The notes beneath the pieces were generated by a model. It did not search any database. It was given only the letters and a program-made list of their open reading frames with translations, and was not told where the DNA came from. From positions 186,001 through 250,000 of the forward strand of contig NZ_JAJNKB010000007.1 in the NCBI RefSeq assembly GCF_021533195.1: 64,000 bases of DNA, given 5' to 3'. The translations under genes were made by a program, and so were the position numbers. Position 1 is the stretch's first letter. The number at the start of each line of letters is the position of its first letter. This DNA comes from Portibacter marinus. GTDB lineage: Bacteria; Bacteroidota; Bacteroidia; Chitinophagales; Saprospiraceae. Positions 19,990 to 29,209 of the stretch are shown piece by piece.

Positions 19990-20032
19990 GGCTCCTAAGG
20001 AGTTAGTGGCTTACTCCTGGGAGTCTATTTTT
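19990..20032 (+). promoter_or_regulatory. Terminator-like hairpin in the gltB leader, possible attenuator
   Basis: GGCTCC (19990-19995) pairs with GGAGTC (20020-20025) and AGGAGT (19998-20003) with ACTCCT (20013-20018), giving 12 base pairs with a small internal loop and a 9-nt apical loop. A five-T run follows at 20028-20032, and gltB starts at 20065. The same bases can also fold as two short local hairpins, CTCC/GGAG at 19992-20002 and ACTCC/GGAGT at 20013-20024, which would break the long stem. That mutual exclusion is the hallmark of attenuation. Confidence 0.55.
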
Positions 20033-20064
20033 CTAATCTTCATTCAAGAAACAAATTCCTACAA

Positions 20065-23000
20065 ATGTCTGAATCGATATCATACGGACTGTATACGCCA
20101 GAGTTAGAAAAAGATGCATGTGGTATAGGTTTGATTGCAAATCTCAATAACCTCAGCTCTCATAAGATTATTAATGACGCACTGTCTACGCTAGAAAGTT
20201 TGGAGCATCGTGGTGCTTCTGGATATGAAGCCAACACGGGGGATGGTGCAGGTATTTTGATCCAAATTCCTCACGAGTATCTGTCAATAAAATGCCAGGA
20301 ATCAGGTTTTAGTCTTCCTGAAAAAGGCAGCTATGGGGTAGCCATGACCTTCATGCCGAAAAAAGAAGCTGATAGGTCCATATGTGATGAAGCATTTCAA
20401 AAGTTAATTAAAAGTTTTTCCTTCGTACTCATTGGCACCAGAGATGTACCCACTGACAATTCAGATTTAGGAGGTACAGCAAAGAGTACAGAACCACACA
20501 TTGTTCAGATATTTTTGCAATGCGAAGAAGGATTAAAGGGAAAACAGCTCGAAAAAAAGCTTTATGTTTTTAGAAACTATTTGACGCATTATATTCATCA
20601 GCAGGAACCTGCCTTAGAAGATATTTTTTATATCTGTTCCTGCTCGAGTAGAACCATCATCTATAAAGGCCAATTGACATCTAATCAAGTCAGAAATTAT
20701 TTTGTAGATCTACAGGATACGAGAGCTGCATCTGCCATTGCACTGGTGCATTCGAGGTTTTCAACAAATACCATCCCTAAGTGGCGATTAGCGCAGCCTT
20801 TCAGAACCATTGCGCACAATGGGGAAATCAATACCATTCAAGGAAATCTCAATTGGTGGCGTGCCAAAGAAAAGTTGTTTGAATCACCAGAATTCAGCAA
20901 AGAAGAATTGGATCAGATCTTCCCGGTATGTGAGACCGGGGCATCAGACTCTGGGAACTTCGATAATGTGTTAGAGTTTTTGATCATGAATGGAAGATCC
21001 ATTCCTCATGCTTTGATGATGATGATTCCGGAAGCCTGGCAGAATGATGAATTTATCGATGATTATAAGAAAGATTTTTACGAGTACCATGAAGCTTTTA
21101 TGGAGCCTTGGGATGGTCCTGCTTCTATTTGTTTCACTGACGGGGTTTTAGTTGGGGCTACCTTGGACCGAAATGGTCTGCGCCCTTCACGGTATTTGTT
21201 GACCAATGAAAACGTTTTAATATTAGGTTCAGAATCAGGTTGTATACCGGTAGACCCCGCTTCAATTCTTTATAAAGGCAGGCTTCAGCCAGGAAAGATT
21301 TTGATTGCTGACCTGGATGAAAAGAGAATCATTGGTGATGATGAATTGAAGAAGATAGTCTGTAATCGTAAGCCTTACGGCGAGTATCTTGAAAAGTATA
21401 AAATTCATATCAGTGATATTCAGGTTGATGAAACACTTCCACCCACACAAAATGATCTCTTGACTGAGAAATTAGCTTTTGGATTTACTGTTGAAGATGA
21501 GCAAATGATTCTGCAAGCCATGGGTGAAGGAGGGCACGAACCCATCGGTTCTATGGGTTGCGACATTCCATTAGCAGCGCTCTCGATCCAGTCTCAGCAC
21601 ATTTCCAATTACTTTAAACAACAATTCGCACAAGTAACCAATCCGCCTATTGACCCCATCAGAGAAAAGGCATATATGTCGTTAAAGACCTTTCTTGGAG
21701 GTGAACCTAATGTCTTAGCCCCAAAGGAAGAAAGTGCTATCATGTTGAGAATGGACTCACCAATCTTAAATAAAAAACAATATGTTGCCCTGAGCCATCT
21801 GGATACCGAGCATTTCAAATCCAGAACCTTACCTCTACTATTCAAATCAGATGGAAAGGAAGGAAGACTTGAAGAAGCACTAGACGATCTATGTGAAAAA
21901 GCCAGAAAGTCCATCGATGAAGGGTTTAATGTTATCATATTGGATGATGCTCAAATTAATTTAGAATGGGCGCCCATACCAAGCTTGCTGGGATTAGGTT
22001 GTTTGCATCATTTCCTGATCAAAAATGGATTAAGAAGAAAGGCTTCAATCGTTGTCAAAGGTGGTGACATTATCGAGACACACCATTACGCATGTTTATT
22101 GGGATATGGTGCCGATGCCATTTTTCCATGGTTAGCGGTGAAGCATCTGGGAAGTGACGAAAAGATTCAAAAATACTACTATGCTGCGGAAAAAGGACTG
22201 TTGAAAGTCATGTCAAAATTAGGGGTTTCAACCGTCCTTTCTTATCAGGGATCTCAAACATTTGAAGCTATTGGTATCGGAGAAAAGGTGATTGATAAGT
22301 GCTTTAAGGGGACGGTTTCCAGGATCAGTGGTTTGGATTTCAATGGCCTAGCTAAGGAAGTCTTCGTTCGCCACCTGGTTGCATTTGATGAGAATCATAG
22401 ATTGAACGAACTACCTGAAAGTGGTTTTTACCAATGGAAGCAAAGAGGTGAACATCATTTGTTTAACCCTAAATCGGTTCACCTACTACAACACTCGACA
22501 AGAAATAAGGACTATAGCACCTTCAAGAAGTATTCAGCTGAAATCAATAATCAATCACAAAGAGCCAATACTTTAAGGTCGCTTTTTGAATTCAGGGAAG
22601 GGGAAGTTATTCCTCTAGAGGAAGTCGAATCAGTGGAAGAAATCATGAAGCGATTTGCTACCGGCGCGATGTCATTCGGTTCTATATCTCATGAAGCACA
22701 TTCGACATTGGCTATAGCCATGAACCGAATTGGCGGGAAGAGCAACAGTGGCGAAGGTGGAGAAGATGAAGCCAGATTTAAGAAAAAGGATAATGGAGAT
22801 TGGGAGCGTTCTGCAATCAAACAAGTGGCATCGGGAAGGTTCGGTGTGACTAGCAATTACCTGGTTAATGCTACACAGTTGCAGATTAAAATGGCACAGG
22901 GTGCCAAGCCTGGTGAAGGCGGACAACTACCGGGACATAAGGTCAATCACTGGATTGCAAAGGTAAGGCATTCCATTCCAGGTGTGGGTTTGATTTCTCC

Positions 23001-24534
23001 ACCTCCTCATCATGATATTTACTCCATAGAGGATTTAGCCCAACTCATATTTGACCTGAAGAATGCGAATCGATTTGCAGATATCAGTGTCAAATTGGTT
23101 TCGAAAGCAGGAGTAGGAATCATAGCATCCGGAGTTGCAAAAGCACATGCAGATCATATATTGATTTCAGGACACGATGGTGGAACAGGAGCATCGCCCC
23201 TTAGCTCTATTAAGCACGCGGGCCTTCCATGGGAGTTAGGCTTATCAGAAACCCATCAAACCCTGGTTAGAAATAGATTGCGCGACAGAGTCACTGTCCA
23301 ATGTGATGGTCAGATGAAAACCGGAAGAGACCTGGCCATTGCCACTTTGTTGGGAGCTGAGGAATGGGGTGTAGCAACAGCAGCCTTGGTCGTAGAAGGC
23401 TGTATTATGATGAGAAAGTGCCATCTAAATACCTGTCCGGTGGGGGTGGCTACCCAGGATGAACAACTCAGAAAGAAATTTACAGGAAAAGTCGAACACC
23501 TGGTGGATTTTTTCACCTTCCTCGCGCAGGAGCTTCGTGAAATTATGGCTTCACTCGGATTCAAGACGGTGAATGATATGGTGGGTCGAGCAGATATGTT
23601 GAAGGTCAGAGATCATCTTGACCATTGGAAGTGGGAAAGCCTGGATCTGAGCCCCATTCTGCATTTTGATACCAAGTTTATTAATCAATATAAAAACATA
23701 GAACAAGATCATGGGCTTACCAAAGTTTTGGACCGACGCCTGATCAGGTATTCAGATTTGTCGATTGAGTATGGTGCTCCGATTAACAGTAGTTTTGAGA
23801 TCAAAAACACCGATAGGGCAGTAGGAACCATGTTGTCCAGTGAAATTAGTAAGAAATACGGATCTGACGCCTTGCCTCCTGATACCATCAACTTCAGGTT
23901 CCGCGGATCGGCGGGACAAAGTTTTGGAGCTTTTGGAGTCAAAGGCGTAAGTTTTACATTGGAAGGGGATGCCAATGATTACTTTGGAAAAGGATTGTGT
24001 GGTGCAAAACTCATCGTTGTACCTGATAGAAATGTCACTTTTGACGAAAGCGAAAACATCATCATTGGCAATGTGGCCTTGTATGGTGCCACATCTGGAG
24101 AGGTTTATATCAAAGGGGTGGCAGGTGAAAGATTTGCCGTTAGAAATTCTGGTGCAACTGCTGTTGTGGAAAGTATTGGTGACCATGGTTGCGAATACAT
24201 GACGGGTGGTGAAGTAGTAGTCCTGGGCTCCACAGGTCGAAATTTTGCCGCAGGAATGAGTGGTGGTATCGCCTATATCTATGATGCCAAGGAAGATTTT
24301 GCAAAGAAATCCAATTTAGAGATGATAGATATAGATGAGCTAACCGACGAGGATTTCTCCAGACTCCGAAAGCTGATCAGAAATCACTTTAAGTACACGA
24401 GCAGCCTGGCTGCTATCAGGATATTGAATGATTGGGAGTCAGAGAAAAAGAATTTTGTTAAGGTCTTCCCTAAGGAGTACAAGAAGGTTTTAAAACTACA
24501 GGAAGAACAGAAGAAAGAAGAATTAATAGCGTAG
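20065..24534 (+). CDS. gltB: Glutamate synthase, large subunit GltB
   Basis: A 1489-residue enzyme subunit that moves glutamine amide nitrogen onto 2-oxoglutarate to make glutamate. The N-terminal Ntn-type glutaminase nucleophile is Cys 19 (DACGIGLIA), preceded by an 18-residue propeptide that must be removed. The middle and FMN-binding synthase domain contains GEGGEDEARF, SGHDGGTGASPLSSIKHAG and the 3Fe-4S cysteines in CIMMRKCHLNTCPVG. The C-terminal GxGxG beta-helix domain is complete. Length fits the NADPH type. It is followed by gltD after 2 bp, so the heterodimer is made from one mRNA; the leader carries a terminator-like hairpin. Confidence 0.98.
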   Translation: MSESISYGLYTPELEKDACGIGLIANLNNLSSHKIINDALSTLESLEHRGASGYEANTGDGAGILIQIPHEYLSIKCQESGFSLPEKGSYGVAMTFMPKKEADRSICDEAFQKLIKSFSFVLIGTRDVPTDNSDLGGTAKSTEPHIVQIFLQCEEGLKGKQLEKKLYVFRNYLTHYIHQQEPALEDIFYICSCSSRTIIYKGQLTSNQVRNYFVDLQDTRAASAIALVHSRFSTNTIPKWRLAQPFRTIAHNGEINTIQGNLNWWRAKEKLFESPEFSKEELDQIFPVCETGASDSGNFDNVLEFLIMNGRSIPHALMMMIPEAWQNDEFIDDYKKDFYEYHEAFMEPWDGPASICFTDGVLVGATLDRNGLRPSRYLLTNENVLILGSESGCIPVDPASILYKGRLQPGKILIADLDEKRIIGDDELKKIVCNRKPYGEYLEKYKIHISDIQVDETLPPTQNDLLTEKLAFGFTVEDEQMILQAMGEGGHEPIGSMGCDIPLAALSIQSQHISNYFKQQFAQVTNPPIDPIREKAYMSLKTFLGGEPNVLAPKEESAIMLRMDSPILNKKQYVALSHLDTEHFKSRTLPLLFKSDGKEGRLEEALDDLCEKARKSIDEGFNVIILDDAQINLEWAPIPSLLGLGCLHHFLIKNGLRRKASIVVKGGDIIETHHYACLLGYGADAIFPWLAVKHLGSDEKIQKYYYAAEKGLLKVMSKLGVSTVLSYQGSQTFEAIGIGEKVIDKCFKGTVSRISGLDFNGLAKEVFVRHLVAFDENHRLNELPESGFYQWKQRGEHHLFNPKSVHLLQHSTRNKDYSTFKKYSAEINNQSQRANTLRSLFEFREGEVIPLEEVESVEEIMKRFATGAMSFGSISHEAHSTLAIAMNRIGGKSNSGEGGEDEARFKKKDNGDWERSAIKQVASGRFGVTSNYLVNATQLQIKMAQGAKPGEGGQLPGHKVNHWIAKVRHSIPGVGLISPPPHHDIYSIEDLAQLIFDLKNANRFADISVKLVSKAGVGIIASGVAKAHADHILISGHDGGTGASPLSSIKHAGLPWELGLSETHQTLVRNRLRDRVTVQCDGQMKTGRDLAIATLLGAEEWGVATAALVVEGCIMMRKCHLNTCPVGVATQDEQLRKKFTGKVEHLVDFFTFLAQELREIMASLGFKTVNDMVGRADMLKVRDHLDHWKWESLDLSPILHFDTKFINQYKNIEQDHGLTKVLDRRLIRYSDLSIEYGAPINSSFEIKNTDRAVGTMLSSEISKKYGSDALPPDTINFRFRGSAGQSFGAFGVKGVSFTLEGDANDYFGKGLCGAKLIVVPDRNVTFDESENIIIGNVALYGATSGEVYIKGVAGERFAVRNSGATAVVESIGDHGCEYMTGGEVVVLGSTGRNFAAGMSGGIAYIYDAKEDFAKKSNLEMIDIDELTDEDFSRLRKLIRNHFKYTSSLAAIRILNDWESEKKNFVKVFPKEYKKVLKLQEEQKKEELIA

Positions 24535-24536
24535 TC

Positions 24537-26000
24537 ATGGGTGATATTAAAGGATTTTTAAAGTATGATCGCGAACTACCTGAGTCAAGGGATGTGAGGT
24601 CGCGCATCAACGATTACAAAGAGATTTATAAAGAATTTCCAGAAGAGAAAACTAAAAGTCAGGCGGCAAGATGTATGGACTGTGGAATCCCATTCTGCCA
24701 TAGTGGATGCCCTCTGGGCAATAATATTCCTGCATTTAATGATGCTGTATATCAGCAGGACTGGGAGAAAGCTTTTCAGGTTTTAAACAGCACCAATAAT
24801 TTTCCTGAGTTTACAGGTAGAATTTGTCCCGCTCCTTGTGAAAAAGCCTGTGTTCTGGGAATAAACAGTGACCCTGTGGCCATCGAACATGTGGAAAAAA
24901 CCATTGCTGAAAAAGCCTATGAAAATGGCTGGGTGGTGGAAAACAAAGGTGTGTCAACGGGCAAAAGTGTTGCGGTGGTGGGTTCCGGACCTGCTGGATT
25001 AGCAGCAGCCTCTCAGCTATTGAAAGCTGGACATGAGGTGACGGTCTATGAGCGGCAAGACAGGATAGGAGGTTTGCTGACTTATGGTATTCCAGACTTT
25101 AAGTTGGAAAAAGAGGTGGTGGAGAGAAGAATTAAACTAATGGAAAAAGCGGGCATTAATTTTATAACCAATGCTAATGTTGGAGTTGATATCAAAGTGA
25201 CTGCATTGTTAAAACAATTCGATGCGATCGTATTGGCAGGAGGTTCTACCATTCCGAGGGATCTTAATATTCCAGGCCGGGAACTCAAAGGTGTCCATTT
25301 TGCCATGGAATTCCTTGAACAACAAAATAGAAGGGTTCAAGGTGAAAAAATAGAGGGGGATGACGCCATTTATGCCACAGATAAAGATGTTTTTGTAATC
25401 GGCGGTGGTGATACAGGTTCGGACTGTGTAGGTACTTCTAACAGACACAAAGCGAAGTCGATCAACCAAATTGAATTGATGTCAAAACCACCAGAAACCA
25501 GAGACCCATCAACCCCCTGGCCACTTTGGCCGATGCAACTAAGAATCTCCAGCTCGCATGAGGAGGGTGCTGAAAGACATTGGGCTATCAATACAAAAGC
25601 ATTCATAGGCGATGAAAATGGTCAGCTGACTGGATTAAAGCTAGTCGATCTGGAATGGGTCAAGGATCCTGAAACCGGCAGATTTTCATTTAAAGAAAAA
25701 GCAGACACAGAGCGAATAGTTGCCTGTGACCTTGCGTTGCTCGCCGTAGGTTTTGTTCATCCGCAGCATGAGGGAATGCTTCGCCAGTTAGAGGTAGAAT
25801 TGACTGAAAGAGGAAATGTAAAGGATGATAGATATAAGACCAGTAGGGAAAAAATATTTGTGGCCGGAGATATGCGTCGAGGCCAATCTTTAGTTGTTTG
25901 GGCCATCGCTGAAGGTAGAGAGGCTGCGATAGAAGTTGATAAGTTCCTGCAAAAGGACAGCGCATTGGTAAGTAATCATAGATCTCCCTTATTTGTTTGA
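24537..26000 (+). CDS. gltD: Glutamate synthase, small subunit GltD
   Basis: A 487-residue FAD flavoprotein that passes electrons from NAD(P)H to GltB. N-terminal Cys clusters for 4Fe-4S centres are visible ([20 protein letters not shown] and [13 protein letters not shown]). The FAD-binding GxGxxG is [16 protein letters not shown], and the NAD(P)H-binding site is [14 protein letters not shown] late conserved segment [20 protein letters not shown] closes the FAD site. It starts 2 bp after gltB and ends in a strong UUCG-loop hairpin. Confidence 0.98.
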   Translation: MGDIKGFLKYDRELPESRDVRSRINDYKEIYKEFPEEKTKSQAARCMDCGIPFCHSGCPLGNNIPAFNDAVYQQDWEKAFQVLNSTNNFPEFTGRICPAPCEKACVLGINSDPVAIEHVEKTIAEKAYENGWVVENKGVSTGKSVAVVGSGPAGLAAASQLLKAGHEVTVYERQDRIGGLLTYGIPDFKLEKEVVERRIKLMEKAGINFITNANVGVDIKVTALLKQFDAIVLAGGSTIPRDLNIPGRELKGVHFAMEFLEQQNRRVQGEKIEGDDAIYATDKDVFVIGGGDTGSDCVGTSNRHKAKSINQIELMSKPPETRDPSTPWPLWPMQLRISSSHEEGAERHWAINTKAFIGDENGQLTGLKLVDLEWVKDPETGRFSFKEKADTERIVACDLALLAVGFVHPQHEGMLRQLEVELTERGNVKDDRYKTSREKIFVAGDMRRGQSLVVWAIAEGREAAIEVDKFLQKDSALVSNHRSPLFV

Positions 26001-26009
26001 ATATAGAAT

Positions 26010-26031
26010 CAGAAGGACTTCGGTCCTTCTG
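26010..26031 (+). terminator. Intrinsic terminator-like hairpin after gltD
   Basis: CAGAAGGAC (26010-26018) pairs perfectly with GTCCTTCTG (26023-26031) around a TTCG tetraloop, 9 bp after the gltD stop. The downstream sequence is only moderately T-rich, but the UUCG-capped stem is highly stable. Confidence 0.75.
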
Positions 26032-26078
26032 TATTCACTTTTCTGTCGAAAATCCCAATAGGGTAAGCTACATTTTGC

Positions 26079-26086
26079 TAGTTTTG
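26079..26086 (+). promoter_or_regulatory. Candidate -7 element for the AI-2E family gene
   Basis: TAGTTTTG matches TAnnTTTG, 49 nt before the ATG at 26136. It follows the gltD terminator, which fits an independent promoter. No good -33 half is seen. Confidence 0.35.
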
Positions 26087-26135
26087 AGAAATGTACATCT
26101 ATCAGACTTCACATATCAGAAGACTTTCTTAATCT

Positions 26136-27236
26136 ATGAAAGCCGAGACTAAAAGAATCGCTATCATTATTTTAAGCTTACTGGTTCTGGGAACAGTAGT
26201 TTATTACCTGAGTGATATTGTTGCTTACATTATCATCGCGTGGGTTATTTCAATGGTTGGTCAGCCTATTATGAATTTTCTGATGAAGTTTAAGATTGGG
26301 AAACGGTTAAGAATGGGTCGTGTTCCTGCGGCTTTAATAACATTAATCACATTTATTCTGGCGATTGGTTTGTTGGTCATGATTTTTGTCCCCCTGATTG
26401 TAGAGCAAGCTAGCAATCTGCGCAACGTACAGTATAATGAGATCTACAATACCTTAAGTGTTCCCATCAATTCCTTGAATGAAAGGTTAATTGAGCTAGG
26501 TATCGTCACTCAGGAACAATTGAGCTCAGATAAATTCGTCAGCATGCTGAGTGATTGGTTCAGGCCTAATTACATCAGCACCTTTATCGGTAATGTGTTT
26601 GGCATCGCAGGAAATCTGTTGATTGGTATTTTTTCTGTCCTATTTATCGCTTTCTTTTTTTTAAGGGACGACCAATTGTTTATCAATTTTGTCAAAGCGA
26701 TGGTTCCAGACCAATATGAAGAAGACACAGAAGAAGTGATTCATGACATCAGTTTAATGTTGAGAAAATATTTCGGAGGGATCATACTGCAAATTCTGAT
26801 CATCACCGCGTTGGTAAGTACGCTACTCTGGATTTTCGGTATTCAGAATGCGCTGCTCATCGCTTTTTTCGCCGCTATCGTAAATGTGATACCTTATGTA
26901 GGTCCCTTTATCGGGGCGCTTTTTGGTATCTTTATTACCATTTCCAGTAATCTTAATGTGGAATTCTATAATTTTCTTGCGCCCATGTTGATTAAGGTGG
27001 TCATCGTTTTTGTCATCATGCAGATGATCGATAATTTCATACTTCAACCATTTATTTATAGCAGTAGCGTGAAGGCACATCCATTGGAAATATTTATTAT
27101 TATACTGGTAGCTGCAAAACTTGGAGGGATCATGGGAATGATCTTAGCCATCCCGGCATATACGGTGATAAGGGTTATAGCAAAAGAATTTCTCAACCAA
27201 TTTAAGATCGTACAAAAAATTACGGGCTCTATGTAA
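26136..27236 (+). CDS. AI-2E family transporter (permease)
   Basis: A 366-residue inner-membrane protein. Hydrophobic segments cluster at the N-terminus (IAIIILSLLVLGTVVYYLSD and others), a soluble coiled region at about 95-150, and several helices at about 155-345. The loop FFFLRDDQLFINFVKAMVPD and the later NVIPYVGPFIGALFG are diagnostic of the AI-2E/PerM family. Members export or move small molecules or ions; the autoinducer label comes from one family member and should not be taken as the function here. It is preceded by a terminator and stands at the head of a short run of plus-strand genes. Confidence 0.9.
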   Translation: MKAETKRIAIIILSLLVLGTVVYYLSDIVAYIIIAWVISMVGQPIMNFLMKFKIGKRLRMGRVPAALITLITFILAIGLLVMIFVPLIVEQASNLRNVQYNEIYNTLSVPINSLNERLIELGIVTQEQLSSDKFVSMLSDWFRPNYISTFIGNVFGIAGNLLIGIFSVLFIAFFFLRDDQLFINFVKAMVPDQYEEDTEEVIHDISLMLRKYFGGIILQILIITALVSTLLWIFGIQNALLIAFFAAIVNVIPYVGPFIGALFGIFITISSNLNVEFYNFLAPMLIKVVIVFVIMQMIDNFILQPFIYSSSVKAHPLEIFIIILVAAKLGGIMGMILAIPAYTVIRVIAKEFLNQFKIVQKITGSM

Positions 27237-27254
27237 CTTCCTAAATTTTAAGAT

Positions 27255-27494
27255 TTGAAATACGAATATCATACTGTTTTTCTGAACGCTCCAAGAGCAA
27301 AACCTGCAAAGTATATGGGGAAGAATGAATATGTTATAGATGGTGTTCAAATGGCGCGGGACTTGCAAACAACCATTCAAAATATGGCTGAAAAGCATTG
27401 GGAATTATTTCAGGTTGACTCCATTATTTCTACCAGGTACCTTCAGACGACTTATACTGAAGGCTATACACTGGTTTTTAGAAAATCGTTGTAG
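27255..27494 (+). CDS. Small protein, DUF4177-like
   Basis: A 79-residue protein with the pattern KYEYHTVFL, then MARDLQTTIQNMAEKHWELF and QVDSIISTRYLQTTYTEGYTLVFRK, which fits the beta-alpha-beta layout of DUF4177. The only suitable start in frame is the TTG at 27255, because an in-frame stop lies just upstream and the next Met would remove the first strand. It ends 1 bp before the GNAT gene, so the two are co-translated. Function unknown. Confidence 0.7.
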   Translation: MKYEYHTVFLNAPRAKPAKYMGKNEYVIDGVQMARDLQTTIQNMAEKHWELFQVDSIISTRYLQTTYTEGYTLVFRKSL

Positions 27495-27495
27495 T

Positions 27496-27960
27496 ATGAG
27501 ATTTGTTTTGAAATCATTCGACCAATTAACCACTTCTGAGTTATACAGAATTTTGCAAATCAGGGCCGAAGTTTTTGTGGTGGAACAAGATTGCGTTTAT
27601 CAGGATGTAGATGGTAAAGACATGAAAGGTCATCACGTTTTAGGCTATGCTAATGGCCGTATTGAAGCTTACACCAGAATACTGCCTCCCGGAATTTCTT
27701 ATGAAAACCATGCATCCATTGGAAGGGTTTTAACTACCGAAGGTAATAGAGGGAGTGGTGCTGGTAAGCAACTCATGCACCAGAGTATCAAGTATTGTAA
27801 AGAATTGTACCCAGATAATGATATCAAAATATCTGCTCAAACTTATTTGCTCAGTTTCTATAATGATCTGGGCTTTAAGGAATGGGGTGAAAGTTATCTG
27901 GAGGATGGAATTCCTCATATTGCAATGGTTTTTTCCAACCCTTCTGGTAAAGCAGAGTAA
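27496..27960 (+). CDS. GNAT-family N-acetyltransferase (ElaA-like)
   Basis: I start at the ATG at 27496 (MRFVLKSFDQL), immediately after the stop of the DUF4177-like gene; the open frame extends further upstream but that part is a shadow. The 154-residue protein has the ElaA features LYRILQIRAEVFVVEQDCVY near the N-terminus, an acetyl-CoA loop (IGRVLTTEGNRGSGAGKQLM) and SFYNDLGFKEWGESYLEDGI followed by PHIAMVF. The acceptor is unknown. Its last 86 bp overlap the convergent O-antigen-ligase-like gene. Confidence 0.9.
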   Translation: MRFVLKSFDQLTTSELYRILQIRAEVFVVEQDCVYQDVDGKDMKGHHVLGYANGRIEAYTRILPPGISYENHASIGRVLTTEGNRGSGAGKQLMHQSIKYCKELYPDNDIKISAQTYLLSFYNDLGFKEWGESYLEDGIPHIAMVFSNPSGKAE

Positions 27961-29125
27961 ACAACATCAAGGTCAGCCCCAACATATAGGAGCGCTCTAA
28001 AGTGGCTTCGACCATGAAAGAAACCGTCAACATACCGGTAAGTGCCAATACGTAAGGATCCCTATAATGGGCATTCATCAGAAATGGCCCATAAATGGCT
28101 ATTAGAAAGCATAATAATCCAAGTAACCCTGAGGTTGTTAAAAATTTTATAAGTTGATTGTGTGGTAAAAGAGCTCTCCCACCTTCAGGGTAAGCAACTT
28201 CATATCTTTTCACAGCCTCCTCCATAGCATCACCAGTGCCGATGCCTACAAAAGGATGGTCTTTCCAGATTTCAAGCCCGATTTGGTAACTCCTCATTCG
28301 TTCAGAGTCAGAGTAATTTGCGCCCTGGCCTTCCTTTTGTTGACCATAATCCCATAGGGAATAATGAATTTTTTTATGAAAACTGGGGATGGTGTAATAG
28401 GCTATTATTGGACTGACCAGCACTATTCCAACTAAGCCCATTAAGAGTAAATACTTTTTCGCTTGTAGTAAAACCAATAAGCCAGATAAAAATAAACCTA
28501 TATATACCAGCGCGAGTCCACTTCTTACCGCTAGAACATGAAGGACTACGAAAAGGTAAAGACCTAAAATGAAATAAATAATTCTTCCATAGAACCTGAA
28601 AAAAGTTTGCTTTTGATAACCGGCGATCAAAGAAAAAACACTGGCTATCGCTAGGAAAATGCTGTACCTCACATGGTCTATGGGTGTGGGGATCGCCTTT
28701 CCCTGACCCAATGACGCAGTTATGCTCTCGTAATCTAACCCATATTGGATCAAGACGGGCACTGTGCTTAAAGTGGTGATTCCTATAAAGAAGGCAATGA
28801 TATTGATGATTTGTTTTTTAGAAAATGGAGGCAGTAAAATAGTAGCCAAAGGAAGTGACAAATAAGCGAGGTTGTGCTGGATTGCTTTTAAAGCTTCATT
28901 GGCGTTATCCGATATGACTAATCCTTGTAAATAAGGTAGAAACCCTAATGTCAAAAGAATTACTGGCATCCAATGCCAAGAATGATCCCGGTAATGAAAA
29001 TATAGGTAACATAATGCTACCACGAGTAGAAGTATGTTAGAAATCGTAATAAAAAAGAAAGAGTAGAGCAATGAGATGATTAATAAGAAGTACACTCCCT
29101 GACTCATTTTCTGAAAAGCACCCAT
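27875..29125 (-). CDS. O-antigen ligase/polymerase-like membrane protein
   Basis: I place the start at the ATG at 29125 (MGAFQKMSQGVYFLL); the frame opens 41 codons earlier but that stretch is basic and unlike a membrane protein start. The 416-residue protein has about 10 hydrophobic segments and the long periplasmic loop of the WzyC family (LEIWKDHPFVGIGTGDAMEE and LLPHNQLIKFLTTSGLLGLL). It may join or polymerise surface polysaccharide. No other polysaccharide gene is adjacent. Its last 29 codons are antisense to the conserved end of the GNAT gene, so this tail is probably a late addition. Confidence 0.85.
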   Translation of the reverse strand: MGAFQKMSQGVYFLLIISLLYSFFFITISNILLLVVALCYLYFHYRDHSWHWMPVILLTLGFLPYLQGLVISDNANEALKAIQHNLAYLSLPLATILLPPFSKKQIINIIAFFIGITTLSTVPVLIQYGLDYESITASLGQGKAIPTPIDHVRYSIFLAIASVFSLIAGYQKQTFFRFYGRIIYFILGLYLFVVLHVLAVRSGLALVYIGLFLSGLLVLLQAKKYLLLMGLVGIVLVSPIIAYYTIPSFHKKIHYSLWDYGQQKEGQGANYSDSERMRSYQIGLEIWKDHPFVGIGTGDAMEEAVKRYEVAYPEGGRALLPHNQLIKFLTTSGLLGLLCFLIAIYGPFLMNAHYRDPYVLALTGMLTVSFMVEATLERSYMLGLTLMLFTLLYQKGWKKPLQYEEFHPPDNFHPIP

Positions 29126-29187
29126 GCCAAGCTTTTTCTCCACGTGATCTATTGTATTGCACTCGGTAAGGTATGAGTTTTTATTTT

Positions 29188-29195
29188 TACCTTTG
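29188..29195 (+). promoter_or_regulatory. Candidate -7 element for pheS
   Basis: TACCTTTG matches TAnnTTTG and ends 14 bp before the first pheS ATG (29210). If used, the leader would be about 10 nt, or about 19 nt if translation starts at the second Met at 29219. Confidence 0.5.
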
Positions 29196-29209
29196 CATCT
29201 TATTTTAAA

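Larger units (their letters stand above)
19686..20064 (+). other. 379-bp intergenic region, porin gene to gltB
   Basis: The gap holds a long imperfect inverted repeat (19765-19799), a perfect -7 element TATATTTG (19921-19928), a small AGGCT/AGCCT hairpin near 19936-19949, and a terminator-like hairpin (19990-20032). It has no convincing protein gene; a 64-codon frame on the minus strand (19790-19984) is discussed under rejected items. Confidence 0.7.
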
